From Roseateles subflavus (GTDB taxonomy: Bacteria; Pseudomonadota; Gammaproteobacteria; Burkholderiales; Burkholderiaceae_C), in the NCBI RefSeq assembly GCF_030285365.1, contig NZ_JASVDS010000005.1, positions 248,001-312,000 on the forward strand: 64,000 nt of DNA, written 5' to 3'. Positions within the stretch are counted from its first letter, which is position 1; each line of letters begins with the position of its first letter. The translations under genes were made by a program, and so were the position numbers. A model generated the notes under the pieces. The model saw nothing but the letters and a program-made list of their open reading frames with translations. It did no database searches and was not told where the DNA came from. Positions 7,436-17,856 of the stretch are shown piece by piece.

Positions 7436-9611
7436 ACAGCCGGGTCTGCGCGGCCCGGTAGGCGCGGGTGTGGGCCGCACGCCGCCGGCGCCACGCCCCA
7501 TGGACCCGGCGTTCGGTCGAGCGCGGGCGTCCGATCCCCTGTGCGATGACGTCAGCCAGGGCCGGGGTCAGGTCTTGCCCGCTGAGGGCGGGCAGGCGCA
7601 GCACCGGCAGCCCCGCGGCCCGGGCCAGCGCGAGCAGCTCGGGCCGGCCACGGGCCGGGAGCAGTGCCGCATCGCAGGCCCACAGCACGCCGGGCAGGAG
7701 CTCGGGCGCCAGCTCACCCAGGGCCGTGATGGGCGCGGGCTCCGGCGCCGGGCCGGGCGGCCCGAGCCGGTAGAGCCGGCAGCCCGGCAGTGCCGTCAGC
7801 AGCAGGTCCACCAGCGAGGGCAGCAGGGCCGGGTCGGGCGCGGCGTCGGCCATGGCCGGGAGCAGCAGACGCGGCCCGGTGCGCGGCCCGAGCAGGCGCT
7901 CGGCCTCCTGCGCCTCGTAGCTGCCCGCCGGCGGCGGCCGCAGCTGGTCCGCGGGCAGGCCCCGGGGCAGCGGCAGCGTCCGGGGATGGCGCGCGGCCCA
8001 GGCGCGGCGCAGGCCGGGGGACTCGCACAAGAGCAGGTCCCGGGCGGCGAGTCCCGGCGGAAGCGCCACCGCCGCCTGCGGCCGCGGCTGCCAGATCAGC
8101 GCGGCGTCCGGGAAGGCGGCCCGGGCCAGCCGCGCCATCGGGATGCCGTCGGGAGGGCGCATGAGCCAGACGGCCGTGCCGCCGGACGGGCCCGGCCCGA
8201 GCGCCGCGCGCAGACTGGCGAGGGCCGGGCCGGCCTGCAGGGCCCAGCCCCCGGGGCCGAGGCCGTGGAGCACGAGCAGGCTCATCGCCGGACCGAGCGC
8301 ATGGCGGCGGATCTCGGCGGGTCCCGGGGACGGCCCGGGGGGCTCGGCCACCAGCACCTCGAAGGACGCCGCCGCCAGCTGCCGCAACAGCCGCTGCAGG
8401 CCCGCCTCCAGCCGCTCCCATCGGGCGGGCAGCAGCACGAGCAGGCGGCGTTCGTGGGGGGAGGCCTGCCGCTGCCAGTCGCGCAGCGCGCCCGCGCAGG
8501 CCTGGACGAGATGGCGCTGGCCGCCCGCCGCCGCATCGTCCACGTGCCACAGGCCGCAGCGGTGCCAGCGCGTGGCGTCCTGCCAGTCCGGCCGGTCCAG
8601 CAGCGGGTAGAGGCAGACGCCGGCCAGTGGCACGCCCTTGGCCCGGGCCTGGCGGGCCTCGCCCGCGACCTCGTGCAGCCAGGCGGCGCGGCCCATGCCC
8701 ACGTGGCCGGTCTCGGCGAGGGCCAGCGGCCGCCCGTAGCGCCGCCAGGCCTCGTGCAGGAGCGCGTGCAGCGGCAGGCGGCGCGGGTCGCGCAGATGCC
8801 AGGCCAGTCGTGCCTCGCTGGGCGCCTCCCACTGGCTGCTGTGGTAGTGGTTGAAGCCCAGGCAGTCCAGCGCCTGGGGGTGCCCGCCGAGTGCCGGCTC
8901 CAGGCGCCCGCACAGCAGGTCCAGGGTCTGCCACTGGTAGTCGCGGATCTGCTGCGCGAGTGGGGCCAGATCGGGGCGGTCGAGGGGCGGGGCCACGTGC
9001 ACCAGCGGCTCCACGTGCAGGAAGCGCGCCTCGGGATCCTCGGCGCGGATGGCCGCCATCGCTGCCAGCGCCGCGCGGGCGAGCCGGCGCTTGACGTCGT
9101 AGCCGCTGTGCGCCGTGCTGGCCGCATCCAGGCCACGCAGGGCCTCGGGCGCGCCCGGGTCCCGCAGCAGGCCGCCGCTGGTGGCGGCCCAGGCGAGGAA
9201 GCTGATCTCGTTGATCGGCGTGTACACGCGGGGGCCGGGCATCAGCGGGCGCAGCGTGCGCGCCACCGCCGCGGCGAAACGGGCGAAGCGCGCGATGAGG
9301 GCGTCGTCGAAGAGCGAGAGGTCGGTGGGCACGCCGTAGTGCATCAGTGTCCACAGCGGCTGGACGCCGGCTCGCCGCGCGGCCTGCGCCACGCGGTGCA
9401 CCCGGCGCAGGTCCAGCGTGCCGCCGGGCGCCTCGCTCAGGCGCCAGCCGATGCTTTCCCGCAGCGTGCGCAGGCCCAGGCGTGCGGCGCGGCGGTAGTC
9501 CTCGTCGAGGCGGTCCAGGTGACCGCTCGCCCGCCCCATGTCCAGCGCCTGCCCCTGCGCGTTCACGTGGTCCGCGCCCTCGTAGCCGCCCATCCAGAAG
9601 GAGCTGAACAC
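7347..9611 (-). CDS. Family-1-like glycoside hydrolase fused to a glycosyltransferase-like domain
   Basis: A 754-residue two-part protein. Residues 1-370 resemble GH1/GH-A beta-glycosidases: FSSFWMGGYEGADHVN at the N-terminus, VYTPINEISFLAW (acid/base Glu of the NE motif) and LALAETGHVGMG (nucleophile-type E-T-G). The remainder (about 400 residues, LLVLLPARWERLEAGLQRLL onward) looks like a GT-B glycosyltransferase half with LRLPALSGQDL near the end. No signal peptide, so a cytoplasmic role in glycan building or trimming is likely. The GTG at 9611 is selected because gmhA ends at 9631. The 3' end overlaps the convergent epimerase gene by 89 nt. The start codon and C-terminal assignment are uncertain. 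Confidence 0.75.
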   Translation of the reverse strand: MFSSFWMGGYEGADHVNAQGQALDMGRASGHLDRLDEDYRRAARLGLRTLRESIGWRLSEAPGGTLDLRRVHRVAQAARRAGVQPLWTLMHYGVPTDLSLFDDALIARFARFAAAVARTLRPLMPGPRVYTPINEISFLAWAATSGGLLRDPGAPEALRGLDAASTAHSGYDVKRRLARAALAAMAAIRAEDPEARFLHVEPLVHVAPPLDRPDLAPLAQQIRDYQWQTLDLLCGRLEPALGGHPQALDCLGFNHYHSSQWEAPSEARLAWHLRDPRRLPLHALLHEAWRRYGRPLALAETGHVGMGRAAWLHEVAGEARQARAKGVPLAGVCLYPLLDRPDWQDATRWHRCGLWHVDDAAAGGQRHLVQACAGALRDWQRQASPHERRLLVLLPARWERLEAGLQRLLRQLAAASFEVLVAEPPGPSPGPAEIRRHALGPAMSLLVLHGLGPGGWALQAGPALASLRAALGPGPSGGTAVWLMRPPDGIPMARLARAAFPDAALIWQPRPQAAVALPPGLAARDLLLCESPGLRRAWAARHPRTLPLPRGLPADQLRPPPAGSYEAQEAERLLGPRTGPRLLLPAMADAAPDPALLPSLVDLLLTALPGCRLYRLGPPGPAPEPAPITALGELAPELLPGVLWACDAALLPARGRPELLALARAAGLPVLRLPALSGQDLTPALADVIAQGIGRPRSTERRVHGAWRRRRAAHTRAYRAAQTRLFTALADVLAQAAAVATREPDAARPRPGGP

Positions 9612-9630
9612 GGCGGCCGCTGCGGGAGGC

Positions 9631-10260
9631 TCAGCCGGCCAGGCCGAGCTGCTGCTCGATCTGCGCGCACAGGGCGTGGCCGACGAACAGGTGGGCTTCC
9701 TGGATCCGCGCCGTGTCCTCGTGGGGCACGACAAGACACTGGTCGCAGAAGCTGGGCATGTAGCCGCCGTCGCGACCCGTGAGTCCCAGGGTGTGCAGAC
9801 CGGCTGCGCGGGCGACGGCCAGGGCGCGCAGCACGCTGCGGGACTTGCCCGACGTCGAGATGCCGACGGCGCAGTCGCCCGGGCGGCCCAGTGCGGCGAC
9901 CTGGCGCGCGAAGACCTCGTCGTAGCCATAGTCGTTGGCCACGCAGGTGAGGACCGAGGTGTCGGTCGTGAGCGCGAGCGCGGCCAGCGGCCGGCGCTCG
10001 CGGCGGAAGCGGCCGGCGAACTCCGCGGCGAGATGCTGGCAGTCGGCGGCCGAGCCGCCATTGCCGAAGAAGAGCAGCTTGTGACCCGCGCGCAGGGCGG
10101 CGCTCATCTGCCAGGCCATGCGGCCGACGAGCATCTGCTGCCGGTGCAGCGCCACGAAGACCTCGAGGTGCTCGCGCAGCAGCGTGTCGAAGAGGGGCGG
10201 GCGCCCGTCCGTCTGCGCGCTGGCCGGTGCCGTCGCCTGGGAGCTGGGGACTTCGTTCAT
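9631..10260 (-). CDS. gmhA: Sedoheptulose-7-phosphate isomerase GmhA
   Basis: A 209-residue SIS-domain enzyme converting sedoheptulose 7-phosphate to D-glycero-D-manno-heptose 7-phosphate, the first step to ADP-heptose. KLLFFGNGGSAADCQHLAAEF is the GmhA phosphosugar signature, followed by FRRERRPLAALALTTDTS and GISTSGKSRSVLRAL. The C-terminal AHLFVGHALC contains the family His. The start codon overlaps the hldA stop (ATGA). Order hldC-hldA-gmhA gives three of the four ADP-heptose steps; gmhB is 10 kb away at 20764-21393. Confidence 0.93.
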   Translation of the reverse strand: MNEVPSSQATAPASAQTDGRPPLFDTLLREHLEVFVALHRQQMLVGRMAWQMSAALRAGHKLLFFGNGGSAADCQHLAAEFAGRFRRERRPLAALALTTDTSVLTCVANDYGYDEVFARQVAALGRPGDCAVGISTSGKSRSVLRALAVARAAGLHTLGLTGRDGGYMPSFCDQCLVVPHEDTARIQEAHLFVGHALCAQIEQQLGLAG

Positions 10261-11189
10261 GCGAGGTCGTCCTCGAAGATGCCCAGTTCGGCCAGGCTCA
10301 GCCGCGCGGTGCCGAACTTGCCGACCACGATGCCGGCCGCCCGGTTGGCCATGCGCACCGCCTGCTCCAGTCCTGCGCCGCGCACCAGGAAGCAGGCCAG
10401 CGCGGCGAGCGCCGTGTCGCCCGCGCCGCTGACGTCGTAGACCTCGCGGGTCTCGGCCGGCACCTGCAGCACCGCACCGCCGCGGCAGTACAGCGTCATG
10501 CCTTCGGCGCCGCGCGTCACCAGCAGGTGCTCGATCTCGAGGCTCGCCAGCAGCGCATCGACCCGGCGCCGCAGCGCCGCCTCGTCGGCCCAGTCGCCCA
10601 GCGCCGCCTGCAGCTCGGCCAGATTGGGCTTGAGGAGCCAGGCCCCGCGGTAGGCCCCGAGGTCGGGGTTCTTGGGATCGACCAGCGTCCGGCAGCCGGC
10701 CCGGCGCGCGTCGAGCAGCAGTTGCGCACTCTCGTGCAGGGTGCCCTTGCCGTAGTCGGACAGCAGCAGGTAGCGGTGCCGTGGCAGCAGCGGCCGTACG
10801 AGTGACATCAGCGCCTCCGCCACCGGCGCGGGCACCGGCTGCTCGATGTCCATGCGCAGCAGCTGCTGGCGCTGGCTCACCAGGCGGATCTTCTGCGTCG
10901 TGGGGAAGAGCGGGCTGCGCACCCAGTGGCGCTTGATGTGCGGGTGGTCCAGCAGCTGCTCCAGGCAGAAGCCGGCGGCGTCCTCGCCCAGCGAGCTGGC
11001 CAGGCTGCAGGGACACCCGAGGCTCGCGAGGTTGAGGGCCACATTGGAGGCCCCGCCGGCGCGTGGCGAACGCCGCTGCATGCGCAGCACGGGCACGGGC
11101 GCCTCGGGCGAGATGCGCTGCACGGCGCCTTCGAGGTAGAGGTCCAGCATGCAGTCCCCGACGACCAGCACCTGCGGTTCGGCCCTCAT
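10257..11189 (-). CDS. hldA: D-glycero-beta-D-manno-heptose-7-phosphate kinase (RfaE1/HldA type)
   Basis: A 310-residue PfkB-family (ribokinase) enzyme corresponding to the kinase half of E. coli HldE. The N-terminal VLVVGDCMLDLYLEG and RAGGASNVALNLASLG bind the sugar; LVDPKNPDLGAYRGAWLLKPN is typical of HldE kinases; DVSGAGDTALAALAC (about residue 255) is the PfkB catalytic signature with the base Asp. Overlaps hldC and gmhA by ATGA on each side. The split kinase/nucleotidyltransferase arrangement is common in betaproteobacteria. Confidence 0.93.
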   Translation of the reverse strand: MRAEPQVLVVGDCMLDLYLEGAVQRISPEAPVPVLRMQRRSPRAGGASNVALNLASLGCPCSLASSLGEDAAGFCLEQLLDHPHIKRHWVRSPLFPTTQKIRLVSQRQQLLRMDIEQPVPAPVAEALMSLVRPLLPRHRYLLLSDYGKGTLHESAQLLLDARRAGCRTLVDPKNPDLGAYRGAWLLKPNLAELQAALGDWADEAALRRRVDALLASLEIEHLLVTRGAEGMTLYCRGGAVLQVPAETREVYDVSGAGDTALAALACFLVRGAGLEQAVRMANRAAGIVVGKFGTARLSLAELGIFEDDLA

Positions 11190-11707
11190 GGCACCTCCTG
11201 CCGACGGCGGTCGGGGTCGCCCGACCGGTGCCGCAGCCGCGCCAGCATCGCGGTGGTCGAGTGGCCGTCCAGATAGGGCTCGATGAGGGTGCGCCCGCCC
11301 CAGCGCGCGATCTGCCGGGTCTCCGGCAGCGCCTCTGCGCGGTAGTCGCCGCCCTTCACGTAGACCTCGGGCCGCAGCACCTCGATCAGCAGGGCCGGCG
11401 TGGGCGCGTCGAACCAGCTCACCCAGCGCACGCAGCCCAGCGCCGCGACGAGCCGCGCCCGCTGCGCCAGCGGCAGGACCGGCCGCTCGCCCGGCTTGCC
11501 CAGGCCGCGGGCCGAGGCGTCCGCATTGAGCGCCACCACGAGGCAGGCGCCGTGCCGCCGGGCGCGCTCCAGGCAGGCCACATGGCCCACGTGGAGCAGG
11601 TCGAAGACGCCGTTGGTGAAGACCAGCGGCCGCGGCAGAGCGGAGGCCAGGACCGCCAGTGCGGCCGGTTCCAGGCATTTGCTTGAGCTGTCCCAGGCGT
11701 GCTGCAC
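11186..11707 (-). CDS. hldC: Heptose-1-phosphate adenylyltransferase (RfaE2/HldC type)
   Basis: A cytidylyltransferase-fold enzyme forming ADP-heptose from heptose 1-phosphate and ATP. PLVFTNGVFDLLHVGHVACLE contains the HxGH nucleotidyltransferase motif; VVALNADASARGLGKPGERP and VKGGDYRAEALPE complete the family pattern; the C-terminal GHSTTAML is the ISST-like loop. The start is uncertain: the GTG at 11707 gives 173 residues, close to family length, while an ATG at 11764 would add about 19. No convincing sigma-54 site precedes it; the nearest GG/GC pair has N9 spacing. Confidence 0.9.
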   Translation of the reverse strand: MQHAWDSSSKCLEPAALAVLASALPRPLVFTNGVFDLLHVGHVACLERARRHGACLVVALNADASARGLGKPGERPVLPLAQRARLVAALGCVRWVSWFDAPTPALLIEVLRPEVYVKGGDYRAEALPETRQIARWGGRTLIEPYLDGHSTTAMLARLRHRSGDPDRRRQEVP

Positions 11708-12024
11708 GATGCCCCGTCTGCGTGAAGGAGTGATCCCGGCCCTGGGCACGCGCCGTGCCTGCATGGACCGGCCGCTGGCCCTTCGGGAGATGCGGGGCCC
11801 CGCCGGCGGCCGGGTAGAACTTGCGGCAAGCCCCAGCCGGCCCGAGCGGTCACCGCGGCACGTCAAATCCGGTTACGCCAGCTTTCAACTGCAGGGCAGG
11901 AATCCGCGGGTGGGTCGGTCATAGTGCTGGCTTCGGCAACGCAGGGGCGGGCGGCTGGCGACGGCAGCGGCGTCGTGAGAGCGGCTTGAGAAGCGCCTGT
12001 GAAGGGCTTGAGAAGGGCTTGAGA

Positions 12025-14241
<2,217 letters not shown>

Positions 14242-14255
14242 GCCCGGCTCACGGC

Positions 14256-17174
14256 TCACGGCGAGGGCATCGAGGCGGCCTCGGCCCCCGGCGCTTGCGC
14301 GATCAGGCGCAGCACCAGCTCGGGGTCCACGGGCTTGGTGAGGTGGTGGTCGAAGCCGGCTGCGATCGCCTCCCGGCGGTCCGCCTCCTGGCCCCAGCCG
14401 GTGATGGCGATCAGCACGGGCCGCTCCCCGCCCGGCAACGCCCGGATCGCGCGGGCCACCTCCTTGCCGTCCTGCAGCGGCATGCCGATGTCCAGCAGGC
14501 AGACATCGGCGGCGTCGGCGCGGAACGCCGCCACGGCCTGCTCGCCGTTGTAGGCGCACGTGACGCGGTGGCCGTGCATCTGCAGCAGCGCGGACAGGGT
14601 CTGGGCCGCCTCCTCGTTGTCGTCGGCGATCAGCACGTGGCGGGCGCGTGTCGGCGGCGTCGTCTCGTCGCTGGCGTGCGGCGCCGGCTCTCGCGCGGCG
14701 GGCTGGCTGATGTGCAGCAAGGGAATGCGCACCGTGAAGTGGCTGCCGCAGCCGGGGCCCGCGCTGAAGGCGCTGATGCGGCCGCCGTGCAGGCTCACCA
14801 GCCCGCGCGCGAGCGCCAGGCCGATGCCCAGGCCGCCGCCGGGCTTCCCCTCGTCGCCGCTGCCCAGGCGCGTGTACATGTGGAAGACCTCCGACAGCGA
14901 CTGCGGCGGCATGCCGATGCCGTTGTCGCTCACCTCGATGCACAGCGAGCCGTGCGCAGCCTCGGCCCGCAGTCGGATCACGCCGCCGGCGTCCGTGTAC
15001 TTGGCGGCGTTGCTCAGCAGGTTGGCGATCACCTGCGACAGTCGCAAGGCATCCGCATCGAAGCGCAGCGGCTGTGGTGGCAGCTCGACCAGCAGCTGGT
15101 GCTGCTTGGCATCGATCAGGGGGCGCACGGCCTCGACCGCATGGGAGACGATGCTGCCGAGCTCCGCGCGCTCCAGGCGCAGCAGCAGGGCGCCGCGGGC
15201 GATGCGCGAGATGTCGAGCAGATCGTCGAGCAGCAGTGCCATGTGGCGGACCTGCCGGTCGATCAGCTCGTTGCCCCAGCGCTTCTGCTCCTCGCTGGCA
15301 CCGGTCGCGCTGGAGAGATGGGCGGCCTGCCGGATGGGCGCGAGCAGGTTGCGCAGCTCGTGCGCCAGCGTGGCGATGAACTCGTCCTTGCGCCGGTCGG
15401 CGTCGCGCAGCAGCTGATCGTGATGCATGCGATCGCTGACGTTGGCGGCCCACAGGGCCACGGAGGAACCCATGGGCGAGGCGATGCAGTGGAAGGTCTG
15501 GCCGGGCCCGCGGCCCGCGGGGTCGGCAGGGAGCGTGAATTCGAACTCGCAGGGTTCGCCCTGGCGCAACGCCCGCCGGGCATGGGTCAGCACGTCCGGC
15601 CGCTGTTGCCAGAAGCCCGGGTGAATGCTCAGCACCGGCCGTCCGATGACCTGCTCGCGCGTGCGCCGCAGGACCCGGGTCGCGGCGGTGTTGAGGTAGT
15701 CCAGGCGGAAATCCTCGACCTCACCCCGCGTGCCGTGCAGCGGGCTGAACACGGCGAAGGGCACGGCCGACGCATCCAGCACCGACTCGAAGCGCAGCTC
15801 CGAGGCCTCCAGCTCCGCCCGCGAGCGGGCGCGCTCGATGAAGTGCGCGGCCTTGTTGGCGCACATGTCCATGGCCGCCCGCTCCCGGGCGCTCGGCAGG
15901 CGCGCCTCGGGCAGGAAGACGCTCATGGCGCCCATCAGCTCGCCGCGGTCGTTGAGCAGGGGCAGGGCATGGACGGCATGGAGCTGATGCCGGGCCATGA
16001 GTTCGCGCATGGCATGGCAGCGCGGGTCGCGCTGGAGGTCGCTGACCAGCACGCGGGTGCGCTCCCGCATGGCGATGCCGCAGAGGCCGCCCTCCGTGGC
16101 CATGCGGTCGAGCGCCTCGCCCGGCACGTCGGAGAAGCCGATCTGGACCGAGCGCCGCGGCAGGTTTGCCTCCTGCACCGTGATCATCCCGTGCTGGCTG
16201 CCATGGATCTGCAGCGCCGTGGCCAGCACCTGCTGCAGCTGGGTGTCGAGCGTGCCGGGCACCAGCAGGCGCATGCTCAGCTCGTGCAGCCGATGCAGGT
16301 CCTCGAGCTGGGCGCCCAGCGAGGCCTTGACGCCGAGCAGGTCCGCCTCGGCCCGCTTGCGGGCGGTGATGTCGATGGCGGCGGCCTGCACATGGCGCGC
16401 GCCATCCTGCGCGTCGGCGCGGACCTGCCCGCTCAGGAGGATCCAGTAGGGCAGGCCGTCGGCGTCGGTCAGGTTCAGCTCATGGAGGAAGACCGGCTCG
16501 CGGCGGGACCCGAGCTCGTCGAGCAGCAGGTGCAGACGCTGGGCGCTCGGCGCGGGGAGCTGGCGCAGCCACTCGTCCAGCGGCACGGCGGTCGCCTGCC
16601 AGGGCAGCTGCAGCATCTCGGCGAAGCGGGCCGAGGCCTGTACGCTGCGCCGCTGCAGGTCGATCTCGACGAGACCCAGCCCGGCGTTCTCGATGTGCAG
16701 GCGCTCGGTGGACGCGGCCCGGTCGCGCGCCGCGTCCTGCCGCCTCGTGTGCCGGGCCACCAGCCCGATCAGGAGCACACCGCACAAGGCCTTCACCAGC
16801 AGCTCGGCGGGCGGCGTCGGCGGGCCGGGGCTGGAGAGGGTCAGGCTCAGCAGCCAGGGCAGGGCCCAGGAGGCGCTCAGGAGCGTGAGGCCGGCGGCAG
16901 CGCCGAAGTACAGCGAGAACACCAGCGCCAGGGGCAGCACCGCCCCGTCGAGAAGCCGGGCGGGCAGATCGGGCGTCCATCCGTCGAGGGCCAGGCCGAG
17001 CTCCCAGCCCAGGAAGTGGCTGACGGCGGTCAGCGCGCGGCCTGGCAGACCGCCACCGGCGTCGGTGCTCGGCCCGTGCCGGGCCAGGTACAGCTGAAGG
17101 GCGGTGACGAGCAGGGCTGTCGTCAGCGCGTAGGCGTGCGCTTGCCAGCGCTTCGGGCTCCCTGCGGTTGGCAT
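14256..17174 (-). CDS. Hybrid sensor histidine kinase with PAS-GAF-PAS sensing modules
   Basis: A 972-residue protein. Several N-terminal hydrophobic segments (residues about 15-30, 80-125, 128-142) make a membrane module. It is followed by a PAS domain ending VQAAAIDITARKRAEADL (about 150-275), a GAF domain (about 295-445), a second PAS (about 455-590), HisKA with TLAHELRNLLAP (about 605), HATPase with NLLSNAAKYTDAGG and DNGIGMPP, and a receiver with LLDIGMP (about 895). It ends 14 nt from the convergent hybrid kinase. Two hybrid kinases back to back suggests a phosphorelay, but no separate Hpt protein is visible in the window. Confidence 0.88.
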   Translation of the reverse strand: MPTAGSPKRWQAHAYALTTALLVTALQLYLARHGPSTDAGGGLPGRALTAVSHFLGWELGLALDGWTPDLPARLLDGAVLPLALVFSLYFGAAAGLTLLSASWALPWLLSLTLSSPGPPTPPAELLVKALCGVLLIGLVARHTRRQDAARDRAASTERLHIENAGLGLVEIDLQRRSVQASARFAEMLQLPWQATAVPLDEWLRQLPAPSAQRLHLLLDELGSRREPVFLHELNLTDADGLPYWILLSGQVRADAQDGARHVQAAAIDITARKRAEADLLGVKASLGAQLEDLHRLHELSMRLLVPGTLDTQLQQVLATALQIHGSQHGMITVQEANLPRRSVQIGFSDVPGEALDRMATEGGLCGIAMRERTRVLVSDLQRDPRCHAMRELMARHQLHAVHALPLLNDRGELMGAMSVFLPEARLPSARERAAMDMCANKAAHFIERARSRAELEASELRFESVLDASAVPFAVFSPLHGTRGEVEDFRLDYLNTAATRVLRRTREQVIGRPVLSIHPGFWQQRPDVLTHARRALRQGEPCEFEFTLPADPAGRGPGQTFHCIASPMGSSVALWAANVSDRMHHDQLLRDADRRKDEFIATLAHELRNLLAPIRQAAHLSSATGASEEQKRWGNELIDRQVRHMALLLDDLLDISRIARGALLLRLERAELGSIVSHAVEAVRPLIDAKQHQLLVELPPQPLRFDADALRLSQVIANLLSNAAKYTDAGGVIRLRAEAAHGSLCIEVSDNGIGMPPQSLSEVFHMYTRLGSGDEGKPGGGLGIGLALARGLVSLHGGRISAFSAGPGCGSHFTVRIPLLHISQPAAREPAPHASDETTPPTRARHVLIADDNEEAAQTLSALLQMHGHRVTCAYNGEQAVAAFRADAADVCLLDIGMPLQDGKEVARAIRALPGGERPVLIAITGWGQEADRREAIAAGFDHHLTKPVDPELVLRLIAQAPGAEAASMPSP

Positions 17175-17471
17175 GGGTTCGTGCCCCTATGGATGCTCTG
17201 TGGTCTTGTCAGGCTCCGGGTCTCCGGATGCTTGCGGGGGGGGAGAGACGCCTGGCGCGCTATTGAAGCACATCGATGGTGGGTGTGTGTAGGGAAGCGT
17301 CGGGGCTCCGGGCCTCCCCGTGAATGCACGGTGGCTCACGGGGCGGACCCGATCAAGGGATGGGCGGGAGAGGCCGCCCCGCAGACCGCGATGGGGCGCG
17401 CGATGCGCAGGGCGGCGTGGGCGTCGGCACCAGCGGCGGGAACGCCGATTGCCGTGTGGGCCGGGCAGCCG
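17175..17471. other. Intergenic region without a supported gene
   Basis: About 300 nt upstream of the - strand hybrid kinase. No reading frame with a ribosome site or recognisable domain, and no sigma-54 motif in the orientation of the kinase. Probably holds its unidentified promoter. Confidence 0.5.
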
Positions 17472-17630
17472 TCAGCGGTCGAGGCTCCGCCGTCGGTGTG
17501 TGCGCCAGACGCAGCAGGCGCTGCCGAGTCCGAGGACCCACAGGCCGACCCAGGTCATGCAGCGTTGCAGGCGGTGATCGCACGGCAGCGCCGGCACGGA
17601 CTTGCAAGGAGGACGCTCGGTGATCAGCAT
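17472..17630 (-). CDS. 52-residue cysteine-rich single-pass membrane protein
   Basis: A short gene supported by context rather than homology. It encodes MLITERPPCKSVPALPCDHR, then TWVGLWVLGLGSACCVW (one membrane span, about residues 26-42) and a basic end RTHRRRSLDR, giving an N-out/C-in prediction by the positive-inside rule. Five cysteines: C9, C17, C24, C39 and C40. GGAG lies 8 nt before the ATG, and a near-perfect sigma-54 promoter (17665-17678) would start transcription 23 nt upstream. It sits between the hybrid kinases and the NtrC-type regulator, so it could modulate signalling. Function unknown. Confidence 0.6.
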   Translation of the reverse strand: MLITERPPCKSVPALPCDHRLQRCMTWVGLWVLGLGSACCVWRTHRRRSLDR

Positions 17631-17664
17631 GGAAGGCTCCGTGGACAGTCAATGACCGAGGAGG

Positions 17665-17678
17665 GCAACGCGCGTGCC
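17665..17678 (-). promoter_or_regulatory. sigma-54 promoter of the 52-residue membrane protein
   Basis: GGCACGCGCGTTGC on the - strand, near-consensus. Predicted start about 17653, leader 23 nt. Confidence 0.68.
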
Positions 17679-17691
17679 TGCCGTGCCATGC

Positions 17692-17740
17692 GAGGGCTTG
17701 TCATCTTGATGCATCGCAGGGCTTGTCACAAGCTGATGCA
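17692..17740. promoter_or_regulatory. Direct repeat with internal dyad upstream of the NtrC-type regulator
   Basis: AGGGCTTGTCA followed 4-6 nt later by GATGCA occurs twice (from 17693 and 17718). The second copy contains the perfect dyad GCTTGT-C-ACAAGC and the first ends in the palindrome GATGCATC. It lies between the 17472-17630 promoter and the regulator gene: a plausible operator for one or both. Confidence 0.45.
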
Positions 17741-17856
17741 AATACCCGTGGGTGGGGCGTGCATTTGAGGCGCTGGCGCTGCAAGATGCACTCGCCCCGG
17801 CGGGGATCGGGGGCCTGATTCGAGGCACCGGCTCGGACTTCAAGAAGGGGAATGGT

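Noticed and set aside
7206..9782. Long + strand open frame opposite the glycosidase fusion
   Set aside because: Gln/Arg-rich shadow of the - strand gene with no recognisable domain; the - strand frame has clear glycosidase motifs.
11815..11840. GG/GC pairs with TTGC on both strands upstream of hldC and the hybrid kinase
   Set aside because: Spacing is N9, one short of the sigma-54 requirement, and positions do not fit either gene start.
17594..17607. GGCACGGACTTGC on the + strand
   Set aside because: N9 spacing and it lies inside the 52-residue gene on the opposite strand, with no gene downstream.
17320..17623. Arg-rich open frames of 85-99 codons on + and - strands
   Set aside because: No ribosome sites, composition typical of shadow frames in GC-rich DNA; only the 52-codon frame at 17472-17630 has promoter and ribosome-site support.
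17769..17782. GGCGCTGGCGCTGC upstream of the NtrC-type regulator
   Set aside because: Fits GG-N10-GC but has CTGC, a weak -24 and could be within an N-terminal extension of the gene; not counted among the 26.
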